NCBI RefSeq assembly: GCF_009905375.1
Contig: NC_133650.1
Coordinates: forward strand, 289,094,423-289,158,422
DNA: 64,000 nt
Source of the DNA: Apium graveolens
Lineage: Eukaryota > Streptophyta > Magnoliopsida > Apiales > Apiaceae
Reading direction: 5' to 3'
Shown here: positions 52,536 to 64,000 of the stretch, piece after piece
Layout of the letters: each line of letters begins with the position of its first letter
Position numbering within the stretch: the stretch's first letter is position 1
The notes under the pieces: model-generated
The model's input: the letters and a program-made list of their open reading frames with translations, nothing else
What the model was told of the DNA's origin: nothing
Database searches by the model: none
Program-made: the position numbers and the translations under genes

Positions 52536-53477
52536 GCCTCTACCGTATTTTATTTTGTACCGAAAATCATTTGTAAACAGTTAATTATAAAATTATCTAG
52601 AGAAGCGAACCGTGTTCTTCGTGTTCTTCGCAATCAAACGAGAAATTAAAGATGTTATTGGAATCCGATGGAGGTGTGTGAATAGTCAAAATGAAGCTCT
52701 CGACGAGACAATCGTATCCGCACCAAAATCTCTGAATGAGGTTGATTATTACTCGATTTCATTTTTTTCGTATTAACCTCAAAATTCGTTTTTGAGTTCT
52801 GATGATTGTCAGCTAGTTTTGATGTTATGGATAGATTCCCCATGATGTTTGGAGTCGATTCATGTCGTTACTTTGTTCGTTTTCTTACCAAATCGCTATA
52901 CCCGAGTCCTTGAGTTTTGGTCATTTTTATTTTTGATTTTCTGGATAAATCATAGTGTGGTTGTTAACTTTGAGCATGTAAATCGATTAATCATGTCCTA
53001 AGCTTCGTTTTCGTACCTGGAGCGTTGAATTTGGTTAGTTAATCAGTGTTTTGGGTTTCGTCGGATTTCTCGCCGGCTTTAATGGTGGAATCGCCGGAAT
53101 CGGCGAGATAATGGTGTTTTCTGGCTGTTGCTTTGTGTATTGTGTTTCTGGGTGGTTGCTGTGTAAAGTCCGACTGAAAAACAAGGAAACCAGAGCTGTT
53201 GGTAGCCAGGGAAGCAGTCGCCGGAATCTGGACTGTTTTCCAGAATCCGGTCGGCTTCAACCCGACCCGGATTTTTGTTCTTCACGACCCTTTTTATTAT
53301 AAAACCCGACCCGGTTTTAATCCACTTCATTCCTATTTCAGTTTATGGAACTGTTTCTGGAATTTCTATTTTTAAAATTAATTCAAAAATTCATTATTTA
53401 TTTTCTAAAATTCATTTTAAATCCCAAAAATCATTATTTTAAATTCTAAAAATTATTTTTAATTTAAAAATAAATCT

Positions 53478-53612
53478 AAATTAATTAGTTAATTAATTTT
53501 AATTAATACTTAATTAATTAATTGATCAATTAATTTGAACATTAATTGATTAATTGATTTAATTAATTATTAATTGATTTTAATTAATTATTTAATTAGA
53601 TTTAATTATTTA
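53478..53612. repeat. TTAATTAA-rich low-complexity stretch in the C LTR
   Basis: Almost pure A/T, alternating TTAATT and AATTAA with frequent TTGATT, able to pair with itself in many registers. It is repeated at 62636-62772. Confidence 0.85.
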
Positions 53613-55380
53613 TAAATGATTTAAAAATTCTGAAAAATAGTTTCGAGCTTTAAAATATTATTTTAAATTATTTCCAAGGCTCGATAATTATTATAAAATT
53701 GTTTTGAAGCCAGAATTGGCCAACCGAACCGTGTTTATTACCCCAAAATTGATCCAACGACCCGTTTTAATTCCGAAAAATGTTTTAAAAATCATTTTAA
53801 ATACCAGAAAGCCTATTTATGACCCGAGACTTCTTTATAAATGATATATTATTGATTACGTGATGTATTATGTGTTATACGTGACTTGTTGATTGACTAT
53901 CGGTCTATATATTCGGTGATTACTTGTTTATAGCATAACTTTCAATCCGATAATCGGATTTGGGTGAAACGAAGGGTAGATAAAAGTGCATGTCGAATAG
54001 AATTGTATGAGTTAAATATTGATAGGTATTTATAATGCCTAGCAGAGTAAGAAAGGCGTAAGAAAGGGAAGCAGGTGATCAGAAAATAGAATTGATATGT
54101 AGAAAATACAGCAAGTGATCAGAGAATAGAAGTGAGGCATAGGAGAAGTAGAGGAGTGGTTGTTGAATAGAATCATTAGACGAGTACAAGTGAAATTGAA
54201 TTCGAATATGATAAGGCAAGTACTTCTAAACCTTTCTTGAGATATATTGCAAATATTTTTGAATTCTCTTGTGACATATTATGAATATTCAAAATCGCTC
54301 TGTTTTATACTGTAAGCACTTTGAATCCTTCAGCCTTGAACCTGAGCCACATCATTTGATCTTTGAGCCGTAAGCCTTATTCTTTGTAAACCATTTCTTG
54401 ATTGATTTACCAAATATTAAACCCCACAAATACGATACTACTCCACAAGTATAAAACCATCATATACCAAACACTGGAACAAAATTGTTTTAAACATACA
54501 GAAACTTTTATACTCAACCATACCATGTGATATCAAAGTACTAAAACCTTGTCAAAACACTATTCATCTAATACCCGATTATCCTACCGGCTGGAGGCCA
54601 CTTCTTTTATGTACCCGGCATACCCTTTCAGTAACCATAAATTTTTACCATGTTCTTATACAAATGTTTTACTGTTATGGATTATGATCTGGTTTTATTG
54701 AATTCTATTGTTTATCATACTAAACTGCTTTAAAATTGGATAGTTTTCTTTGTATGGACCAGATTCGTGGTCAGACCATATCAATGGTCAAGTTAGGCCA
54801 ATGTGTGCCTTGGATCCAGTAGTCAGAGCAATGCTGTGTGCTTTGCTCAGGGTTAGTGCGTGACTGATCAGCAGCCTAACCTTGGTTTTAAAAACTTAAA
54901 ATGAATATCCAATTCTATTGGTTGTTTAACAAGAAACTTGATTCCTTTGAATCATCTCGTTTATTATTGTTTAACCTCAGTTATTGATAATATGACTTGC
55001 TGAGCTAGTTAGCTCACTCTTGCGTATCTTTTTATATATTCTACAGTTAAGAAGGATACGGTTGATAGCGAGGTTTCCCAGTTCAATGTTCGAGCTAGGA
55101 TTCCAGATTATGATTGATCAAGCTAGCGGGAGCTTATAGCAGTAGTGAGATAGCAAGGTTGTAAGAATAATTTTTATATCAGTTGTAAATTAAATTAGTT
55201 GGGATATGGTAAGTTGTAATAAAAGTTAAGGTTGTGGCTTGTTTTCATACTTTAACCTGTTGCGATCCGTGGTTATGTAAAGTAGGGTCATTACAAATAA
55301 TATTTTATATACAGGTTTATATATTGAATATGTATTGTGGACCCCAAACTTCTGACCCGGGTTTGGAGGGCGTCACAGGT

Positions 55381-55392
55381 TGGTATCAGAGC
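55381..55392 (+). promoter_or_regulatory. C primer-binding site (initiator tRNA-Met)
   Basis: TGGTATCAGAGC, perfect, three bases from the LTR end. Confidence 0.9.
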
Positions 55393-58140
55393 TACAGGTT
55401 ATAAGTCACTGAAACAAGCCTAGATTGTCGAGATTGGGTAGAGGGTTAGGATTAGGAATAGGAAATAGAAAAATAGGTCATTGTGAGGTTGAGTGCGACT
55501 ATATAGTAGGTCTCCGGCACGGTTCGTGTTGCGATTCGGGATTCATAACTAGCGACGTGATATCCAGGCAACGGCAATGGCAGATCCCGATTTACCTGCA
55601 TCAACTGATCGTTTGGAGCTTTCCATTTAAGGATCGTCATCTTCTTCCAGATTCGATTTGCGCCTTGTTCTTCCATCCGTCTTAGCGGTATTACCTTCTG
55701 TTATGATAGTTGCGCATCTCCAAGTTATTCAATGTTATTCCCTCACCTCTTGATATGAGACTACCCATTCAAGAACCTTCATTTGCTTATTCTTGTTTTT
55801 TGAACATTCAACTATAAATGTATCTTTTCTGTTTAATATACACCATATTCTACATCCTTAGTTTAAAAACCTTTCCAACGAAACAACAGCGTTTGCGAGA
55901 AGGGATACGATAGCGGCAGTAAACGGTGAGTATTGAGATACAAATTAAGGTGAGAAAGGAGTTTAGAAAGAAGATTCAAGTGTTCTGGAGGATGGCTGTT
56001 ATCAGGTTACAAGAAGCTATTAGTAATTAGGCCACTCATGACTAGCTTGTGAAGTGAAGTAGAAAAGTGTTGAAGAGAGAGGGTTAGAGGAGATTAGGGA
56101 TATGAAGATTTCTAGAAATTAATGGTGTTGTAATGATGTGATATATATTTTAACAAGATGATGTGACATTAGCTGATTTGTCGATTATTGGATAGTCTGT
56201 TTTACTTAATGATTGCGAAGTGGTTAACGGGAGTACTACCGGTATGGGAGCCTTAAGGTGAAGCTACGAATAAGATAACGTGCAACGACAGTGGAAGTTT
56301 TATTGATAAAGGAAAGTCAAAGACCCAATGAAGAAAATGAGATAAATGGAAGTGAATGGACCCTTGAGTGATTGTTTCTTTAACTCGATATCTGGTCAAA
56401 AGAAGGACAACAACCAACTCATACAGTGAGGGCAACCAGAGGTGTGATTTTTAAAAAATTTCAAAATTTATAACAAGTTTTCGAAAAAAGATTTTTTTTT
56501 CTTTACAAAATTTCTAAAAGCCTTTTGAATAAAATAAGTTTTAAACCTTGGTTGTCAAGTTACTATTTGAGTTTCTTGTTTGTTAAAAGACCCGGATTAT
56601 CTGGAAGGATGTTGTATCAGATTCAGTATTGTTAATTCAGAGATCGAGGTAACCTACGATTATGAAGAAATGGGTGCAAGTATTGCCTGATAGGGTTAAT
56701 AATAGAACCAGCTACGGAGTAACTATTCATCCAATTATTGGGATTATTAGAATTCAAAGAATTCATGGATTTAACGGAAGCCTGAGCACGACCGAAGAAG
56801 ATTGGGAAGATTTCCAGACTCTTCTAAAAGAAGAATATTATTAATAAAATGATCGTTATGTTGAATGATTAATGATTATTCTAAATTAAAAAGAGGAAAC
56901 TCAAGGTTATCTGACAAGAACGCCATTATGATCGAATTGTTAAAGTATTATACGTGTAGGTGCGACATTACAAACGCGAGACTTAACAAGTAAGGACCTG
57001 CCATAATGCTTAGTTGCGAAGGTATTTTAGCATACTTCTAAAGCTATTATATGATTCAATTGGGATATGATCGATCAAATTCAAAAGATGAATACAAGTG
57101 AAATGTGGATGGTGATCAATAGTATCATTCTTGTTCTCAACATTACAGTGTATATTCCTTTTTAATTCCTAAAAATGTATGAACTCCTTTTTCTTAACAA
57201 ATTCTTTCTGGTAATATCAAAACGGAGGATTTTGCATTCCTTTCAAATTCAATTGTTTCCCTCAAGTTTTACTTTCTGAATTGGGACAAACAGTTTATGA
57301 TGAGACACTTTGTCAGAATGACGAAGAGTCGGGTGGGACGCCACCTAATCATGTGTTGTATGCCATATGGTATGAAAGACTGGCCATCTTAAGTACCAAT
57401 GTGGTTGTCTCATTCATATTCAAATAATTACTTCTTCTTTCTTTTCACCTCTAAGTCTATTAAAATTGTGAATCCTTCTAGTTGTTTCGTCGTACCGATG
57501 TTCTTTGCAAGAGCTTTTCAGATAAAAGTCAACGCATTATACGCCAAGCGGGCAACGTCTCATATACCTCTCATGCAGGGAAAGGAAACAAGGGCATGCG
57601 GTGAGAATTGAAAATCACTGGCCCTAGCCAGGGATGCATTAACTGTCAAGGGAATCTACTTCAATAAGAGATACGTCTCCGAGAACGAGAATTTGCGATA
57701 TGTTATTTAGAATATGGATGTGATGACATGGAAGATTATTGCGGATACCTTATGCGTTAAAGTATTGAAATATATGGGAGCAACTTGATCGTGTATCTCT
57801 CAAGGTTTTATTGATAAGATGAATTATCCTGTTGAATCAATAAGTTTATGACTAAAGGACTGGCAAGTTAAGAACGTGTAGTTATTGAATAAGTAAGTAT
57901 CAATGGCGGAATCGATATTTCTGGCAATAAGTTGCAAAGAATTGATATCATTTGAGATAAGAGGATTTGACATTATTCTAAGGAATGGATTAACTATTTA
58001 AGTGTAAAGCCCATGTAGACTGTCGTGATGGAAGATAGTTCTGAAGACGCCAAATGAGAACGTGAAGAAGTTTAAAGGACAAAGGAAAGTAAAGAACTTG
58101 TTAAGAACGATTTAGGATTACAGTGACCAAAATATACGTG
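55393..58140. other. C former gag-protease zone, not recognisable
   Basis: The position requires gag and protease, but I cannot find a gag domain, CCHC knuckle or DSG motif. Short open frames (for example 56662-56844) have no recognisable feature. Confidence 0.5.
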
Positions 58141-59420
58141 CTATAGCGATTATAAATAAGAATCAGGAGCAAACTGAACTTGAAAATTTTAAAGTCTCAA
58201 GATATATATTTCTAGATGAGTTACCAATATTTCCTTTAGATAAAGAAAATGCGTTTATGATTGATTTATCACCTGAAATGAAGTTAGTGTCCAAAGCCCC
58301 GCACAGAATAGCACCAGATAAAATAAAGGAGTTATCAGAGCAAATGCAGGAGGTAATTGGAAGAAAAAGCAACTGGACCTAGCGTACCCCCTAAAGTGCA
58401 ATGGCATGATGTGTTAATAAGAAAGATGGAAGTGTGAGATTATGCATTAACGAAAGCTCAACAAGTTTACTCTCAAGAGCAGATATCTATTACCTCGAAC
58501 CAATGATTTGTTTAATTAAATGAACAAAGTAAGGTATTTCTATAAGATTGATTTAAGGCTGGGTATATTACCAGGTGAAGATTGAACTTATGGACATATC
58601 CAAGATAATTTTCAGAACTCAGTACTGTTGTTACAAAATTCTAGAAATGTTAGCTGGATGAACTGATATACCAGTGATATTTAAATTTGATGAATAGAAT
58701 CTTGAAGGAGGAATTTGGATAAGACGTACTGGTGTTACTTAAGAAGAACCATGCAACCTATACAATGATAGCTGAGGAGTCAAAGAAGAAAGAAGTGGTA
58801 TAAAAAGTTTACCAGGTGAAAACATTAATGCCAGGAAGTGTAATTCTTAATACAGACAGTCAGTAAGGAGGAGACAAAAAGGGGATTCAGCAGAGAAGTT
58901 TAAAGATAGTATGAATAAAGAAAGACCAGAAGCACCAACAAAAGTAAGAAGTTTTATCGGGGACCAGTTATTATCAGAAATTGTGCAAGATTTCTTGAAA
59001 GTTGCAATATTTTGGATAAGGCTAACCAGGAAAAGCAAGAAGGCTATATGAAATGGAGATGGGTGTAGAAAGTTTTGCGGAGTTAAATGAAAGAATGATT
59101 ACAACCCCTATTTTATCACTTTAAAAGCATCAGGGAGATTTGGTAGTTACAGTGATACTTCTTGTAAGGGAATAGGATGTGTGTTGACGCAAAGCAATAA
59201 AGTTATTGCATATGCATCCAGACAACCGAAACCTTATAAGTAGAAGTACCCTACTCATAACTGGGAATTAAGAGTAACAATAATATTCATTTTGAAAGAT
59301 TGGGAAATATTATAAGTATAGAGAAAGATGTGAGATATATACGGACCATAAGAGTTGAAGTATAAACTCCCGAGGAAAAGCAAATGTAGTGACAAGAGAT
59401 GAGTAAGAAGGAGAGAGAAT
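58141..59420 (+). pseudogene. C reverse transcriptase and RNase H remnants
   Basis: The clearest piece (58170-58380) matches the start of chromovirus RT: LPIFPLDKENAFMIDLSPEM and SKAPHRIAPDKIKEL. Downstream only short blocks are readable: RT palm around 58520-58620, EILKEEFG-like pieces near 58700, RNase H words around 59140-59260. Stops and frameshifts are dense, and no intact YVDD/FIDD box was found. Confidence 0.7.
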
Positions 59421-59659
59421 GAACATAGAGACCGTACCAGAAGAATTATCTATGGAACTCTAGAAGTTGGAATTGGAAGTCAGGGTTCATGATCCAAAAA
59501 GGAGTAAGAATGTATAAGTATAATTTTTCAGTCGGGATTGTTAGAAAAGATAAAGAAGTGTCAGGAAGAGGTAATGAATCAGGATATAAATCATTTAGTA
59601 GGTAAAGAATTGTGCACACAAAAAGGACGATCAAGGTATTCTTAGGCTTTCTTCTAGAA

Positions 59660-60507
59660 TTTGGATTCCACCAGTGAAGAAATTGAAGAATGAAATTTTA
59701 CAGAAAGCTCATAATTCAAGGTATTCAATCCATTCAAAAAGTACCAAGATGTATAGAGATTTAAAGGAAAATTATTGGTGACCAGATATGAAGAGAGAAA
59801 TTGCGAAAGGGATTAGCAGATGATATATATGTCAAAGGGTTAAAGTAAAACATCAGAGACCAAGTGGATTGCTACAGCCATTGGAGATTCCAGAGTGGAA
59901 GTAAGAGCATCTCGCCATGGATTTCATAGTTAGGTTACCCAGCACAAAAGCTAGCCATGATACTATTTGTATTATAATGGATAAGATTTATTAAATCAGC
60001 TCATTTTCTGTCTATAAATGGAAGATTTCACTGGACAAGGCAGTTCATATGTACTTAAGAGAAATTGTAGTTCGTCATGGAATTCCTGTGTCTATCGTAT
60101 CCGATCGAGATCCAAGATCTAATTCAAGATTTTGGGAGAGTTTTCAAGAATGTTTGGGAACGAGACTAAATATGAATACGGCTTACTATCCGCAGACGGA
60201 CAGCCAGAGTGAAGGAACAATCCAGACAATCGAGGACATGTTACACGTGTGTACTATTGATTTTAAAGGAAGTTGGGACGAGCATTTACCTATGGTAGAA
60301 TTTTCTTATAGCAACAGTTATCACGCCAGTATTGGGATGACACCCTACGGAGCCCTTTATGGACGCAAATACAGATCTCTAGTGTATTGGGACGAAGTAG
60401 GAGAATGCAAAATACTTGGACCTGAATTAGTACAACAGACAAAGGAAGTTGTTGAAGTTATCCAGAAGAGATTGATAGCCACCCAAGATCGTCAAAGGAA
60501 ATAGGCA
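59660..60507 (+). pseudogene. C integrase
   Basis: A zinc-finger block with several stops ([27 protein letters not shown]) is followed by a damaged first part of the core (AMDFIVRLPSTKASHD). The last 151 codons (60049-60504) are open: [20 protein letters not shown] with the second Asp, and PQTDSQSEGTIQTIEDML with the Glu. It is homologous to D integrase throughout. Confidence 0.85.
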
Positions 60508-60960
60508 GATCAATCAAGGAAAAATATGGAATGCGAAGAAGGAAGCTTAGGATTACTAAAAGTATTACCGTGGAAGGGATTAACGAGGTTTGGAAAGAAA
60601 GGAGCACTGATCCCAAGATATGTCGGACCTTTTGAAATATTAAAGTACGTTGGTAAAGTAGCTTACGAGTTAACGTTACCTTCGCACATAAAGCACATTC
60701 ACCATGTTTTACACGTATCGATGATTAGGAAGTATAATCCAGACTCCAAGCATGTAATAGAATAGGAGCCAATAGAGCTTCAGACAGATTTGCCATATTT
60801 AGAAAGTCTGATAGAGATTCTAGAAGAAAGAGAGAAAGTATTGAAAAATAAAGTGGTAAAGTTAGTAAGAGTATTGTGGAAAAACCCAAAGGTTGAAGAG
60901 TCAACCTGGGAGTTAGAAAAAAAAAAGATGAGAGAAAGGTACCCTTATTTGTTTTCTTAA
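60508..60960 (+). pseudogene. C integrase C-terminus and chromodomain
   Basis: The open block PWKGLTRFGKKGALIPRYVG (GPY/F-type region) ends at a TAG at 60763-60765. The frame continues to a chromodomain ending RERYPYLFS, then a stop at 60958-60960. Confidence 0.8.
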
Positions 60961-60983
60961 GAGATTCTGAGGACAGAATCCTT

Positions 60984-60998
60984 TTAAGGGGGGAAGGA
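60984..60998 (+). promoter_or_regulatory. C polypurine tract
   Basis: TTAAGGGGGGAAGGA directly before the 3' LTR TG. Confidence 0.85.
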
Positions 60999-63900
60999 TG
61001 TAATATCCAGGATATATCGTGTAATTATTTTTGCTATTAAATAATTATTATATGTGTTCAGTATCTATTCTGTGAATTATTTGTTAAGTATTAAATGTGT
61101 TTGGATGCTTAAAAATATTATTAATTGAGTATTTTAATTTTTTTATATGTCCAAAATAAAATATAGATAATTGTCATATCTTCCTAATTATTTTTATGTT
61201 GATTTATGATTTTATAGGAAATATATGAATTCTATAAAATCTTTTTTTTTCGGGTATTTAAAATCTATTTTTATAAAAAGGGAACCAACCACCGTTATCC
61301 GTTTTTACGTTTTTAGAACCCGAAACTCTTCCAAGAACTCCTTCCTAACCTAATTGTAATATTCCGAGCATTTTCCATGTTTCGACTTTTTCGATCCAAC
61401 GTACGGTTTGTCCTGCGCGGGTCCCAATGCAACATTTTCGATACAATATTCGTTTCGGTAAATCAATAAAACTCGTATTTTCGATAAACGAGAGTTTTTT
61501 ATTAAATTATTTCAATTATCACTTCGTAATACGTGTAACCAGGCGCTGAGACCAAGACCGCAGTACAAATTGTACTGATTTGGATAATTATCTCGAAAAC
61601 CGGTACCGTTTGTATCAGTTTTTATAAATAAACGTACCATTTTATATCCAGAATGATCCAACAGGATACTAATTTCCCGTAATTATAAATAGCCTCTACC
61701 GTTTTTTATTTTGTACCGAAAATCATTTGTAAACAGTTAATTATAAAATTATCTAGAGAAGCGAACCGTGTTCTTCGTGTTCTTCGCAATCAAACGAGAA
61801 ATTGAAGATGTTATTGGAATCCGATGGAGGTGTGTGAATAGTCAAAATGAAGCTCTCGACGAGACAATCGTATCCGCACCAAAATCTCCGAATGAGGTTG
61901 ATTATTACTCGATTTCATTTTTTTCGTATTAACCTCAAAATTCGTTTTTGAGTTCTGATGATTGTCAGCTAGTTTTGATGTTATGGATAGATTCCCCATG
62001 ATGTTTGGAGTCGATTCATGTCGTTACTTTGTTCGTTTTCTTACCAAATCGCTATACCCGAGTTCTTGAGTTTTGGTCATTTTTATTTTTGATTTTCTGG
62101 ATAAATCATAGTGTGGATGTTAATTTTGAGCATGTGAATCGATTAATCATGTCCTAAGCTTCGTTTTCGTACCTGGAGCGTTGAATTTGGTTAGTTAATC
62201 AGTGTTTTGGGTTTCGCCGGATTTCTCGCCGGCTTTAACGGTGGAATCGCCGAAATCGGCGAGATAATGGTGTTTTCTGGCTGTTGCTTTGTGTATTGTG
62301 TTTCTGGGTGGTTGCTGTGTAAAGTCCGATTGAAAAACAAGGAAACCAGAGCTGTTGGTAGCCAGGGAAGCAGTCGCCGGAATCTGGACTGTTTTCCAGA
62401 ATCCGGTCGGCTTCAACCCGACCCGGATTTTTGTTCTTCACGACCCGTTTTATTATAAAACCCGACCCGGTTTGTAATCCACTTCATTCCTATTTCAGTT
62501 TATGGAACTGTTTCTGGAATTTCTATTTTTAAAATCAATTCAAAAATTCATTATTTATTTTCTAAAATTCATTTTAAATCCCAAAAATCATTATTTTAAA
62601 TTCTAAAAATTATTTTTAATTTAAAAATAAATCTAAATTAATTATTTAATTAATTTTAATTAATACTTAATTAATTAATTGATCAATTAATTTGAACATT
62701 AATTGATTAATTAATTTAATTAATTATTAATTGATTTTAATTAATTATTTAATTAGATTTAATTATTTATAAATGATTTAAAAATTCTGAAAAACAGTTT
62801 CGAGCTTTAAAATATTATTCTAAATTATTTCCAAGGCTCGATAATTATTATAAAATTGTTTTGAAGCCAGAATGGCCAACCGAACCCTGTTTATTACCCC
62901 GAAATTGATCCAACGACCCGTTTTAATTCTGAAAAATGTTTTAAAAATCATTTTAAATACGAGAAAGCCTATTTATGACCCGAGACTTCTTTATAAATGA
63001 TATAATATTTATTACGTGATGTATTATGTGTTATACGTGACTTGTTGATTGACTATCGGTCTATATATTCGGTGATTACTTGTTTATAGCATAACTTTCA
63101 ATCCGATAATCGGATTTGGGTGAAACGAAGGGTAGATAGAAGTGTATGTCGAATAGAATTGTATGAGTTAAATATTGATAGATATTTATAATGCCTAGAA
63201 GAGTAAGCAAGGCGTAAGAAAGGGAAGCAGGTGATCAGAAAATAGAATTGACATGTAGAAAATACAGCAAGTGATCAGAGAATAGAAGTGAGGCATAGGA
63301 GAAGTAGAGGAGTGGTTGTTGAATAGAATCATTAGACGAGTACAAGTGAAGTTGAATTCGAATATGATAAGGCAAGTACTTCTAAACCTTTCTTGAGATA
63401 TATTGCAAATATTTTTAAATTCTCTTGTGACATATTGTGAATATTCAGAATCGCTCTGTTTTATATTGTAAGCACTTTGAATCCTTCAGCCTTGAACCTG
63501 AGCCATATCATTTGATCTTTGAGCCGTAAGCCTTATTGTTTGTAAACCATTTCTTGATTGATTTACCAAATATTAAACCCCACAAATACGATACTACTCC
63601 ACAAGTATAAAACCATCATATACCAAACACTGGAACAAAATTGTTTTAAACATACAGAAACTTTTATACTCAACCATACCATGTGATATCAAAGTACTAA
63701 AACCTTGTCAAAACACTATTCATCTAATACCCGATTATCCTACCGGCTGGAGGCCACTTCTTTTATGTACCGGGCATACCCTTTCAGTAACCATAAATTT
63801 TTACCATGTTCTTATACAAATGTTTTACTGTTATGGATTATGATCTGGTTTTATTGAATTCTATTATTTATCATACTGAACTGCTTTAGAATTTGATAGT

Positions 63901-64000
63901 TTTCTTTGTATGGACCAGATTCGTGGTCAGACCATATCAATGGTCAAGTTAGGCCAATGTGTGCCTTGGATCCTGTAGTCAGAGCAATGATGTGTGCTTT
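60999..64000 (+). repeat. C 3' LTR, truncated by the window edge
   Basis: Aligns with 51841-54842 without large gaps. Small differences are scattered substitutions and 1-2 base indels. About 535 bp are expected beyond the edge. Confidence 0.9.

Larger units (their letters stand above)
51841..55377 (+). repeat. C 5' LTR (3.54 kb)
   Basis: TGTAATATCCAGG...GGGCGTCACA, followed after three bases by the primer site. TATA box at 52528-52535. It contains a ~130-bp TTAATTAA-like stretch (53478-53612) and a G/C-richer part (53040-53320) whose open frames on both strands look accidental. Confidence 0.9.
51841..64000 (+). mobile_element. C: chromovirus with well-preserved LTRs and a ruined interior
   Basis: 5' LTR 51841-55377, primer site, long unrecognisable gag-protease zone, remnants of RT, RNase H, integrase and chromodomain, polypurine tract, and a 3' LTR from 60999 running off the right edge. 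It is inserted in element A. The two LTRs differ by roughly 2% by eye, while pol has stops or frameshifts every few dozen codons. The chromodomain end (VKLVRVLWKNPKVEESTWEL) ties it to the same branch as D. Confidence 0.85.

Noticed and set aside
53039..53330. Overlapping open frames on both strands in the C LTR (and the copies at 62195-62458)
   Set aside because: They persist in both LTRs only because the LTRs are young duplicates. They lie within the transcribed LTR and have no recognisable domain.
1..64000. tRNA or rRNA genes
   Set aside because: No cloverleaf-like or rRNA-like sequence noticed; the tRNA-like matches are only retrotransposon primer sites.

Overview
The window is from a plant nuclear genome, most likely a eudicot. 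It carries Stowaway-type MITEs (TA targets, ACGGAGGGAGT ends), Tat and chromodomain-bearing Ty3/gypsy elements, Sirevirus-like Ty1/copia elements primed by initiator tRNA-Met (TGGTATCAGAG), and one plant-type AAA-ATPase gene. The species is not identifiable from the sequence. Almost everything outside 10.4-17.0 kb is nested LTR retrotransposon.

Layout. 1-8986: 3' part of a decayed Tat-type Ty3/gypsy element (T1): pol, then a broken antisense gene with its own TATA box, then the 3' LTR. T1 appears to sit in the extreme 3' end of an old copia element whose 3' LTR follows (8988-10433). 10.4-17.0 kb: gene-bearing island with MITEs and an intact single-exon AAA-ATPase gene (12652-14157). About 17.0-19.03 kb: 5' LTR, primer site and broken gag of a second Tat-like element (F), cut by a copia LTR fragment (E). 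19.24-28.55 kb: minus-strand Tekay/Del-like chromovirus (D) with a 3.6-kb 3' LTR and no 5' LTR. 28.6-51.84 kb: plus-strand Sirevirus-like copia element (A). Its LTR at 29462-30794 has internal 3' sequence on its left, including an exact 435-bp tandem duplication, and internal 5' sequence on its right. A is interrupted within gag by a complete minus-strand Sirevirus-like element (B, 32403-45552, 13.15 kb, TSD gcagt), and 3' of its accessory ORF by a plus-strand chromovirus (C, from 51841 to beyond the right edge).

Main observation. Three families each carry their own short CpG-containing word, scattered dozens of times in both orientations: GGACGCG(T/C)CC in T1, TCAACGGAT/ATCCGTTGA in B, and TCGA(T/C)AAGTC in A, with a second TCGACGGAT array in A's LTR. 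In A and B the words lie upstream of the LTR TATA box, and in all three families they also lie upstream of a separate accessory ORF that has its own TATA box. This arrangement resembles the VANDAL/VANC anti-silencing systems of Arabidopsis DNA transposons, where a transposon protein recognises a family-specific dispersed motif. The hypothesis offered is that these LTR retrotransposons carry analogous motif/accessory-protein systems. The motifs and ORFs are seen directly; the function is inference.
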